Source: Peromyscus leucopus
Lineage: Eukaryota > Chordata > Mammalia > Rodentia > Cricetidae
NCBI RefSeq assembly: GCF_004664715.2
Contig: NC_051075.1
Location: 38,835,958 to 38,899,957, forward strand
DNA length: 64,000 bases
Reading direction: 5' to 3'
The position numbers were made by a program, and so were the translations under genes. Shown here in pieces: positions 55,447 through 64,000 of this stretch (within the stretch, counting starts at the first letter, position 1; each line of letters begins with the position of its first letter). Under the pieces are notes generated by a model. It did not search any database. It was given only the letters and a program-made list of their open reading frames with translations, and was not told where the DNA came from.

Positions 55447-55963
55447 TGTAGCAGGATTCTTAAAAGTTCTTATTGATAAAATGAAACCTGAGGCCAGTTA
55501 TTGGGGTGAATACTGGAAGGTCAGAGAGACAGAATAAGCCACAGCTATCTCACCTCGCCGGATCCTCAGCTGGTCTTGTCTCCTCAGACTGGAGGCCTCT
55601 GAGTCCTCATCCGGAATGAATCTCAGCTGAACTGAACCAGCCAAAAGCCAAAATGCTTAACCAGCAAAAACGCTTCTAGTTTCTTGCCCTCACGCCTTAT
55701 ATATCTTCCTGCTTTCTACCACCACTCCCTGGGATTAAAGGCTGGCTTTCTGGGATTAAAGGCTGGCTTTCTGGGATTAAAGGCGTGTCACCATGCTTGG
55801 CTATTTCCAATGTGGCCTTGAACTCACAGAGATCCAGAGGGATTTCTATCTCTGGAATGCTAGGATTAAAGGTGTGAGTGCCACCATTTTCTAGCCTTTG
55901 TATCTAGTGGCTGTCTGTTCTCTGACCCCAGATAAATTTATTAGAATACACAATACCACCACA
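55447..55963 (-). mobile_element. ERV LTR (B1-containing family), 3' LTR
   Basis: TGTAGCAGG to CACCACA. On the minus strand it starts TGTGGTGGTATTGTG and has TAATAAATTTATC. A 21-bp unit (GCTGGCTTTCTGGGATTAAAG) is tandemly repeated at 55741-55790 within B1-like sequence. Followed on the right by a polypurine tract and internal sequence. Confidence 0.8.
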
Positions 55964-56275
55964 TTTCCTCTCTTTTTGTCTAAAATTAAAGAAAGCTTAT
56001 AACTAATACAAGGAAAACTATCTTCAATAAGTATATGCAATATACAGTCAAGATTACATTAACAATGTCTAGTCCATTAACATTTGACAGATCCAGACAA
56101 AAAACTTCATTATATATATTAACAATGTCCAGTCCAGTAACAGAAGCGTCCACTGGTGGCTACATGGATTGCTGAATACACACTCCTGTGGGGAAGGCAG
56201 GCTGATGTCTCCTTGTTAGCAAACAGCGTTTCCTGGCTTTTGGCCGGAAACCAAGTGCGAGGAACTGTAATCTTG
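55964..56275 (-). mobile_element. ERV internal 3' fragment
   Basis: The tract TTTCCTCTCTTTTTGTCTAAAATT is the reversed polypurine region also seen at 20330-20355. Inside, AACAATGTCTAGTCCATTAAC is repeated as AACAATGTCCAGTCCAGTAAC. No gag, pol or env frame. The right boundary is approximate. Confidence 0.6.
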
Positions 56276-58756
56276 AGTGCCGGTATGTTTAGTTGGGTTT
56301 TGTAAAAACCACTCTGAGCCTTTTCTTGAGAAATGTCCCCTCCAAGCTTTGTTGTTGTTGTTTGTTTGTTTTTTGGGGGGAGGGGACACTAGATGTGAGC
56401 CATTCTGTTTTCAAATAGGATCCATAGACCTTTCCCCTTCCTGGCTTGTAGGAATTTCTTCTTTGGAATCTTTCTCAAAGTCCTTTCCTGCCTTTCTCTC
56501 AGGATCTCTTGAGGAAATCTCAAGATCTCTCTGCTCAAGAAACTCTTGAACACGGCTAGAAGAGCCATCGACCTAGAGCGTCTTTGCCTTCAGCCTCCCT
56601 GAAAAAACGCCGAAATGCTGTTAGGGATGGTGGGCAGCGGGACTGGAAAATATCCTTTAATACGTCAAAAAGTCACGGCATTCCACCTTTTAATAGGAAT
56701 AATCCAACCCCTGCACATGCACACAGAGCGTGGTTGTTGCGAAGGCTTACCTAGTGGCCCCTCCTTTCGGCCTGATAGTGCCTGGTGGAGAAGCAGCCAA
56801 CGGTGTGGTGAGCCCCAGGGAAGGAGGAAGAGGCCCTGACTTGGAACATTTGCTTCTTTCCATGGTGGAAGTGCTCCCACCACGGCCAGTGATCTCACGG
56901 CTCTGAATGTCTGGACATTTAATCATGGGCTCCGCAGAGCTGATGTGAGCAGACTGTCGCAGCTCTGCGGGGGCCGGACACAGAAACGCAACCTGTGTCC
57001 AAAGTGAGCGAAGTGAATGTTGTACAGATAACAAAAGGAGAGCAAAGGCTTTCAGCCCATGCCTGACACCGCGTGAGTTCCTGGCGAATCCTTGCCCACC
57101 CCACCCTCACCCACTTCACCTTCCCTGGTGCTGGGATTCTGTGTCTCTTGCTGGGGACTCGCTCTCCCAGGTAACTCCTCCTTTATACCCTGGACTCTCC
57201 CTCCCCACCATCCCTCTGCCCCTCCATCCCCCCGCCCCCACCCCTGCACCTCAGATTTCCTCCCCGGCCTCTTAGCAATCTGAAGCCTTGGCCCTCCTCG
57301 CTTGATCCCCTGCTCCTGCCCGTTCTGCATTCCTCTTAAACGTCTGGACGGCATTCGTGGCTTAGCGTACGGCGGCGAAGACTTGGGGGTGAAATGGATC
57401 TGGACTAGAATTCTGGTTCCGTTCATCTCTAACAGTGTGACTCTGCACGTGCCGTCCATCCCTGTGCGTGTCTCCATGAGTTCTGTTTGCCGATGACCTC
57501 TGTCCTTCCTTCCAGACTAACCCTTGCAACCTCCTCACAAAGAGTCCAGTCCTCAGCTGATGCCCTTTGTCTTCCGACCAATTTGGGTGGCACCCTCCTG
57601 TCCCAAATGCAGGACACCCCTCGTGGGAACCCTTGTCTCACAGGTGGCGGCCCTGCTCAGTCCCGCCCCACTTGACCCTGCTTTATTCCGCGAGTGAAAA
57701 CACGGGCCAACGCATTTTTCTCACTGTGTCTCAGCCTCATAGTTCTGCCGCAGCCCAGATCCCCCTTCGACTGGTTGACGACATAGTGAAGCCACGTTTA
57801 GTCGGATTCCTAAACAACTTAATGTGCATCGGGAAAAGTTCTCACCATAAGTGATATCTGTATATGTGCGTGTGTTTATCTGTCCAAGTTGGTTCACTTT
57901 TCCCTTGATTGTGAAAAACAGCCACTTCTGGGTTTAGAAAGACTTACCTATGCCTTTTAAGTACTAAACCATTGAGTTCCTAGAAGCCTGTTACCTTAGG
58001 TTTAAAGAATGTTTTGGCGATGGTTTGTTTAAAAACACGCTTCCCAATGCTGAGCACTGAAAAGACAATTTCACGGGAACTTCTGTTCTGGGGGTAAATC
58101 CACACGTGTGGGATTGCTGTCCTTGGGGTGACGTCACTGGAAGTTTTGCTCTGTCCTTATCCTCCTGCCAGGATTGCAGAAGCTGTGGCAGTAAGGATGG
58201 AGTGGTTTTAAAATCTTTTTATTCTCATTTCAAGAATAATTCTCAAGTTCAGACAGTACAGGATCTTTAACACATAGCACTGTTACTAGTTCTGTACATG
58301 CTCAGGTGACCTTGTGGTACAGACTCACAAACCTAAAAGTGTAGGTGAGCGCATGGTGCGTGTTCACACACGACTTTTCTCACTGAGAGCAGGCTGCCAT
58401 TTCGACATCCATAGAAAAAAATTTGACCAATTGCATTCTAATGGCATAAAACATCAGTACAATTTTAAGTGAGCTCATTCATTTTCATTCCGTCTAACCA
58501 CAGAATGCCTGGTTCTTCTAAGATTTTGCTGACTAGTGTCTAATTCTTTAAACAGACAGCTCTTCCTGCCTGAAAATTCATTGATCAATAATTCATTAGC
58601 ACTTACAGGCAACTGCATATCTATTATTTCTAGGAAAGGCTGGGCTCATTTAATTAGGAGAATTTATGCAATGAGGTAGAAACAGCACCACAGAATGAAG
58701 AAAGCTCTACACTACTTTAGACACTGTCTGTTGGACATGTCATTGTTGTGGCCAGG
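56276..58756. other. 2.5 kb unassigned DNA
   Basis: No transposon landmarks. It contains a C-rich tract (57218-57246). Several 60-140 codon frames overlap on both strands at 56600-57700, none with splice context. Confidence 0.4.
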
Positions 58757-58801
58757 CTTCAATAACTATTTTTTTGAGAGCTTCAATAACTATTTTTTTT
58801 T

Positions 58802-58804
<3 letters not shown>
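58757..58804 (+). repeat. 24-bp tandem duplication
   Basis: CTTCAATAACTATTTTTTTG begins at 58757 and again at 58781, each followed by a GAGAG; the second copy has extra T. Confidence 0.92.

Positions 58805-58858
<54 letters not shown>
58805..58858 (+). repeat. (GA)n microsatellite
   Basis: About 27 GA units at the GAGACAGG position of the adjacent reversed B1. Confidence 0.97.
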
Positions 58859-58860
<2 letters not shown>

Positions 58861-58993
58861 CACTATGTAGCTCTTAACTGTCCTGGAACTTGCTATCTTG
58901 CTATGTAGACCAGGCTGGCCTTGAACTCACAGGGATCTGCCTGCCTCTGCCTGGAGAGTGCTGGGATTAAAGTGTGCATCTCCATGTCCAGAT
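58859..58993 (-). mobile_element. B1 SINE
   Basis: CTCACTATGTAGCTC, GACCAGGCTGGCCTTGAAC, GTGCTGGGATTAAAG, ending CATCTCCATGTCCAG. Confidence 0.88.
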
Positions 58994-59830
58994 AGACAGC
59001 TTTTTTTTTCATGCTGATTATGGAACTCCAAGCCTAGGCAGGTGCTGTATCAATGAGAGTAACCCAGCCCGTTCAATAATCTCAGTGTGTGTGTACCAGT
59101 GAATTTAATTAGTTTCTTATAGAAATATGAGTGAAGGGTTTTTTTGTTTGTTTGTTTTTTATAGAGGCATGGACAACTTGTCAGCGGCTAAGTGGCTCCA
59201 CTACTAAAGAAAATCTCTCTCCCTTCCCCAGCAATCTCTAACAGACTATCTACAGCCTCAAGGAAGGGCCTAGAGACCTTGTGAGAAACTTTTCAAAGAT
59301 TTTGATATTTTCCTGTCAATATCAAAAGTTCTTACCAGAATTATACAAAACATTTGCCTATACTTTGAAAACAAACTGTTCTGTAAACCTTCCAAAGTGA
59401 CATCAGTGAGATCAATGAGTTTGATTGTGCCGTGGGAGGATCCAGGCGGCTCGCACTACTGCTGAGACCTTCAATCACACCAGGTATGGGAGGTTCACTT
59501 GCTGCAAATTCTTGGCTCTACCTCCCATTGAGAGACAATGTCAATTCCCTCCCCCCTTGAATTTTAACAAATAGAATACAACAAAAATGATATCCTTTCA
59601 CTGCCAAAACCAGGCCATAAGAAGCCTTAAAATATCTGCCTAGTCTCTTGGAAAGCTTGCTGAATTCACCAAAGTGTGATTATTTCAACCAACCTGTGAT
59701 AAAGAACAGGTATTCTGAGGAGGCCTAATCAGCCACATGGAGAGGCGTTGAAGAAAGAGAGGCCTGCTGAGTTCCAGCTCTTCCTGCCTCTCTGGGTTGG
59801 ATATTAGACTTGTGAATGAAGATGCCATCT
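58994..59830. other. unassigned DNA
   Basis: 59165-59285 (GGCTAAGTGGCTCC..CTCAAGGAAGGGCC) may be an old rodent repeat; not certain. Confidence 0.35.
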
Positions 59831-59831
59831 T

Positions 59832-59965
59832 AGAGCTGGGTATGGTAGCAGATGCCTGTAATCTCAGCTTTCAGGAGAAAAAGGCAAGAAGATCAGGAGT
59901 TCAAGGCCATCCTCACTTATGTAGCAAGACTAAGGCCAGCCTGAACTGTGTGTCTCAAAAAACAG
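59832..59965 (+). mobile_element. old B1-type SINE
   Basis: GCTGGGTATGGTAGCAGATGCC, GGAGTTCAAGGCC and GTGTCTCAAAAAAC. Confidence 0.7.
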
Positions 59966-59969
59966 AGAA

Positions 59970-60119
59970 GCCAGGGCAGGCGAAATGGCTCAGTAGGTAA
60001 AAGCCCTCGCCATGCAGGTCTGAAAATCCAGCTTTTATCCTCAGAACCCATGGAAAGGGGGAAGGAGAGGACCAGTTCCACAAAGGTACACTGTGACCTC
60101 CACATATGTGCTGAGGTAT
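59970..60119 (+). mobile_element. tRNA-derived SINE (B4/B2 group)
   Basis: CAGGCGAAATGGCTCAGTAGG, CTCAGAACCCATGG and CACTGTGACCTCCACATATG; its tail became the (CA)n cluster. Confidence 0.75.
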
Positions 60120-60352
60120 CACACACACCACACACACACAGCACACACACACCACACACACACACACACACACATACACATCACACATACACACACACAC
60201 CACATACACACATCACACATAAATATACACACACACACATACACATCACACATACACATATACACACACACACACCACACACACACGTCACACACACACA
60301 TCACATACACACATCACACATACACATACACACACACACCACACACACACAT

Positions 60353-60398
<46 letters not shown>
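60120..60398 (+). repeat. complex (CA)n / CACACAT cluster
   Basis: About 280 bp of CA repeats interrupted by CACACCACA and CACATCACA units, ending in a pure (CA)n at 60357-60397. Confidence 0.96.
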
Positions 60399-60402
<4 letters not shown>

Positions 60403-61189
60403 ATAAATAAACAGATAGGAACAAAACAAAAAAATCATGTATGGCTCAGCTTTGGCAGCTAAAACATAACACAGGTATTACCCAATATCATTGTAAGGGG
60501 TTCTTACAATTCACTGAGATAAAGTCCAATTTAAACACCAGAAAAATTGACCAGACAGTTCATGAAAGAAGACAGATGAAGGGTCAACAGAGACAGACAA
60601 AAAACGAACCCATCAACTTCATTAGTCACAACAGACGTGCGAACAAAGACACGGGCATGTTGCTTCACACCCATTAGTTTAGTTCAAGTGGCAAACACTG
60701 AGTGTACCAGTGCTGGCACGGGCACAGACCCCATATCCCATGACACATGCATGAAATAAAAACAATGCAGGGACTTCGGCCATTTGTTTCTAAAAAAGAA
60801 TTAGAAATACATACCAGCCATTCCATTCCTTGGCATTTACCCAAGAGAAGTGAAAACATGTGTCCATACGAAAACTAGCACATCAGTGTTCAACAACAGC
60901 TTTATTTGTCATCTTCAGAAACTGGAAACAAGTCAACCGTCCATCACCATGGAAACAAGTCAGCAGTGCATCATCACCAGGCGAGGGGCGAAACAGCTGT
61001 GACAGATCACACAGTGGCAGGCCGCCCAGCCCAGTGGTGGGAAGGAGTGAACTATTGATACACGCAACCACACATCTGAATCTCAGGACGATCGTGCTCA
61101 ACGGCAGAAGCCAGACAGGAGAACACGACTTTAAGCATGTGAAATTCTGGGGAATGCACACTGATTTATAGTGATAAAAAGTGCATTAG
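60399..61189. other. unassigned DNA
   Basis: 60700-61150 (CCATTCCTTGGCATTTACCC, GAAACAAGTCAACCGTCC..CACCATGGAAACAAG) resembles an L1 ORF2-type relic, plus strand, too decayed to be sure. Confidence 0.35.
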
Positions 61190-61315
61190 TAATCTCTGTG
61201 AGTTCGAGGCCAGCCAGGTCTACAGAGCGAGATTCAGGACAGCCAGGGCTACACAGAGAAACCCTGTCTCGAAAAACCAAAAAAAAAAAAAAAAAAAAAA
61301 AGAAAGAAAGAAAAG
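61190..61315 (+). mobile_element. 5'-truncated young B1
   Basis: Starts at ATCTCTGTGAGTTCGAGG and is near-consensus to CTGTCTCGAAAAACC with a poly-A/(GAAA) tail. Confidence 0.92.
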
Positions 61316-61489
61316 ATTAGTAGATGTCTAAGTATTGTAAGGTAACAATTTTCAACACACCTTGGGGTGAGGGAATGTTACTGTTTATGGTAGTTATGAT
61401 TTATACACACAGCAGATAAGTCTAAGGGAATACTGACTTCTCCCTCCTGGTGTCTACCCTTGGGGTAATCATTTTTCTTTGAGTGCAGT

Positions 61490-61552
61490 TAGGGGATTGA
61501 ACTCATGGCCTCACACACTCTAGGCAAGTGCTTTACCACTAAGCACTGCAGT
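61490..61552 (-). mobile_element. ID-type SINE
   Basis: GATTGAACTCATGGCCTCAC and AGGCAAGTGCTTTACCACTAAGC are the reversed B and A boxes of an ID head. Confidence 0.65.
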
Positions 61553-62205
61553 GCAGAGGTCTATCTTTTTATCTATTCCCTTTGTGTGGCTTAAGCAAAG
61601 AGACACAATGAGTCTCAGCATCTGTGGGGGGATCCCTGTAAGTTTCATTGTCGGCAGGGAAACAATCTGCCTGAGGTAAGAAGGAAAACCCGGTTCAGCG
61701 CCTCTAGAGTCTGATACCAGGCCACCTTATTTCAGACGTGTCTAGTCTAGTACAATTTTGGGGAAAAGTGTCTTGGCGACAATTAGCCCAATCCCATGAA
61801 CATAATAAAGCTTAAGGCACGACTACGTTGAGACTCTTTCGCAAAGTACATGTGACTTCTACCATGCAGACGGATTCTATAACTTAAGGGCCCAGGATCT
61901 GGTGTAGTCTCTGATCCGGAGAGGTCCTGTAAAGTACATGTGACCTCTCCCCTAAGGAAGGGGTCTATTGACTGAGAAACAAAGGTAAAGACAGAGGTCC
62001 AGGGAGGGAGACTGATTCCTATGGCCTGTGCACGGTTTGAGTACCCCGGGCTTGCTCAGGCCTACCACAGAGAGTTAGTTGGCTGTGGATTTGGTGAATT
62101 CCTTCAACACAGTACAAGCCAGGAGCTTAAAAAATGCTGTGTGGAGAAGATCCAGTTCTTTAGAAACACGTGACAGCTCTTGCAACCTTCCCTAAATTTT
62201 CCTTC
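61553..62205. other. unassigned DNA
   Basis: GTAAAGTACATGTGACCTCTCC and CAAAGTACATGTGACTTCTACC recur at 61836 and 61929, a weak direct repeat; nothing else. Confidence 0.4.
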
Positions 62206-62221
62206 TAAAAGTGTCCGGTTC

Positions 62222-62371
62222 GCCGGGCGGTGGTGGTGCACGCCTTTAATCCCAGCACTCGGGAGGCAGAGCCAGGCGGATCTCTGTGAGTTCGAGGCCA
62301 GCCTGGGCTACCAAGTGAGCCCCAGAAAAGGCGCAAAGCTACACAGAGAAACCCTGTCTCGAAAAACCAAA

Positions 62372-62399
<28 letters not shown>
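62222..62399 (+). mobile_element. young B1 SINE (GCGCC subtype)
   Basis: GCCGGGCGGTGGTGGTGC ... GGCGCAAAGCTACACAG with an (AAAT)n tail. Flanked by TAAAAGTGTCCGGTTC (62206-62221) and TAAAAGTGTCTGGTTC (62400-62415). Confidence 0.96.
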
Positions 62400-62402
<3 letters not shown>

Positions 62403-62452
62403 AAGTGTCTGGTTCAGTCTAGGCTCTCTGAAGCCTTAAGTGTACATTGTTG

Positions 62453-62545
62453 GGCCGGTGAGCAGGATGGAAAGAGAGTCAACTCCCACCGGTGCCCTCT
62501 GACAACCACACATGCACCCGGGGCCTAGGCACACAACCCACACAC
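62453..62545 (+). mobile_element. tRNA-derived SINE, internally deleted
   Basis: GGGCCGGTGAGCAGGATGG, CCTCTGACAACCACACATGC and a CACACAACCCACACAC tail; the middle is missing. Confidence 0.5.
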
Positions 62546-63324
62546 AATTGAAACATGTGCTATTGCTTGGTGGGTCGGGGTAGGAGAAGGAGAAACGGGA
62601 ATGTGCCCCTTTTCATGTTAGCACCGCAGCTGAATGCCTCCTTAAGACTGGGGAATTACGTCTCTAAGTTGATCAAAGAAAGTAACTTGCTCATAGGCAC
62701 CCGAGAAGCTCTCTCTGTAGGGGGAAGGGCCTATATTTGTACCAGGAGCTCCCACTCACTTCTGCTGGGTCTGCAATGGGTCATTTCCTGGTAGCAAGTG
62801 GAGAAGTACTAGGTCAGAAAAAAGGAGGGGGAGGAGTGGACTCGGTATGAAGTTCAAGTCAAGCTGCTGGATGGGAGCAGAAAGAGCGTCATATAACACT
62901 ATGTATGCTGATTTCTTTTGTGAAGTGTGCTTTCTAACTTATGCCAGTAAGGCTCAGGAAGCAGGAGGATGGCAAATGAATTTTAGAACTTAAAAGGAAA
63001 AAAAATTATATATACATATATATTGCATTCAGTCTTCAAAGCAACTTGCCCAGCTGTGGAAGGCCACCCAATTAGTTAAGAAGAAAAGGCATGTGTCATC
63101 ATGGCTGGTTATTTCATGTGCTCTAAAATAGAGGAAATGGTTACAATTGCCTTGCCAGGGGTGTCCAACCCCCCCATTAGACTAAAAAAAAAAAGGCATC
63201 TTACACCATCAGACAGCATGAAAAGATGTAATAAGGGAACTGCCTTGCTCTGCACATCTGTTGAGAACATCTGGCTCCGGTCTGAGCCCTGCCTGGTAAC
63301 GCTGGGAGTTAGCTGGTGGCCCAC
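62546..63324. other. unassigned DNA
   Basis: Nothing recognised. Confidence 0.4.
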
Positions 63325-63690
63325 AAACGAGGCAGAGTCCGTGTCGTCAGGCTCGCCTCACCACCGGGCCCCCAGGGGGGCGGGGAGCATCAGGAGTTTT
63401 GTGGCCACCATCTCGTGGTGACGACGTCCTTCCCTGGCTATGGACTTCGGAGACAGGCTTTGGAGACGCAGGTGCTGGCACAGAAACGCGATGCGTCAGA
63501 GCTCCGTCACAGGCGGCTCCTCATCAGGGCATTTCAAGGTGGCGGGGGCTCCGACCCTGAACTCCTACTTCAGTTCGTTAGTGACGCTGGGTCGCGAAGA
63601 GTCATGCCTTGTGGCCGTCTCCCGCGCCCACACTGTGGCCACAAGGACATCTCTCGTCTCAGCTGTTCATCTGCAATGTGACCCCACCCT
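63325..63690. promoter_or_regulatory. CpG-rich block (candidate CpG island)
   Basis: About 26 CpG in ~365 bp at roughly 60% G+C by hand count, against near-absence of CpG nearby outside SINEs. It does not match any repeat I know. Two plus frames remain open across it (63316-63681 and 63440-63958), as CpG-rich DNA often allows. It could be a small promoter, a CpG-rich exon of a gene beyond the right edge, or an old GC-rich pseudogene. Confidence 0.5.
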
Positions 63691-63772
63691 CCGCATCCAG
63701 CCTCGTTTCTATCCTCCTCAGTCCAGGCTAGCCACAGTGACTCAGTTGCAGCTAATGAGATGGGTAGGGCAG

Positions 63773-64000
63773 TGGTTCTCAACCTATGGGTCGCTACCCC
63801 TTACCAGACTTCTAGCTCCAAAAAATATTCATATTAAAATTCATTATAGTTTACAATACATACAATTCAAAAATGTTTACATTACAATTCATTACGACTT
63901 CATAACATATAAAGTAGCAATGAAAATAATTTCATGGTTGGGGGTCACCACAACATGAGGAACTGTATTAAAGGGTCGCAGCCTTAGGAAGGTTGAGAAC
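63773..64000 (-). mobile_element. URR1-type hAT DNA transposon, cut by window end
   Basis: CAGTGGTTCTCAACCTATGG at the left and GAAGGTTGAGAAC at the right edge. GGTTGGGGGTCACC and AACATGAGGAACTG are the reverse of the motifs in the copy at 20881. The last few bases of the right terminal repeat lie outside. Confidence 0.9.

Noticed and set aside
59948..60410. 152-codon Thr/His-rich frame
   Set aside because: Translation of the (CA)n cluster and the preceding SINE.
63440..63958. 172-codon frame over the CpG-rich block
   Set aside because: It runs on into the URR1 transposon, and a second frame is open over the same block; CpG-rich DNA has few stops. Kept only as a compositional finding.

Overview
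This window is nuclear DNA from a muroid rodent, most likely a cricetid (hamster, vole or deer-mouse group). The evidence is the dense mix of B1 (7SL-derived), B2/B3, B4/RSINE1 and ID SINEs, rodent L1 3' ends, two URR1-type DNA transposons, MIR relics and long (CA)n tracts. Many B1 copies share the diagnostic block 'CTTTGCGCC..TTTCCTGGAGCTCACTTGGTAGCCC', which I associate with recent cricetid B1s. Family names are recalled by eye; no search was run.

Positions 1-30.6 kb hold the 3' end of one plus-strand protein-coding gene. Only two exons are convincing. A 109-bp internal exon (7274-7382) has consensus splice sites and one open frame. The last exon (30280 onward, stop at 30426-30428) is followed by a short 3'UTR with two AATAAA signals. 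The two join in phase and give an 85-residue Gln/Ser-rich C-terminus ending in SGTDTF. I do not recognise the gene. The 22.9-kb intron between them, and the sequence upstream, is SINEs, L1 pieces, LTRs and unassigned DNA.

Positions 30.6-64 kb look intergenic, or intronic to something unseen. The main structures are a solo LTR (33084-33607) with a perfect 6-bp target duplication; a ~4.4-kb defective endogenous retrovirus-like element (34841-39238) with both LTRs, a primer-binding-site-like start and flanking ACTTAG repeats; a 5'-truncated L1 with a 15-bp target duplication (42051-42741); a GT-rich minisatellite (44314-44656); a minus-strand LTR plus internal fragment (55447-~56275); and a CpG-rich block (63325-63690) that is the only promoter-like composition in the right half.

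No tRNA, rRNA, CRISPR array, operon or prokaryotic-type system is present. Almost all open frames over 60 codons are translations of SINEs or microsatellites. I found no previously undescribed biological system; the observations worth following are the unidentified gene tail, the CpG block, the B1-containing LTR family and the internal structure of the retroviral element.
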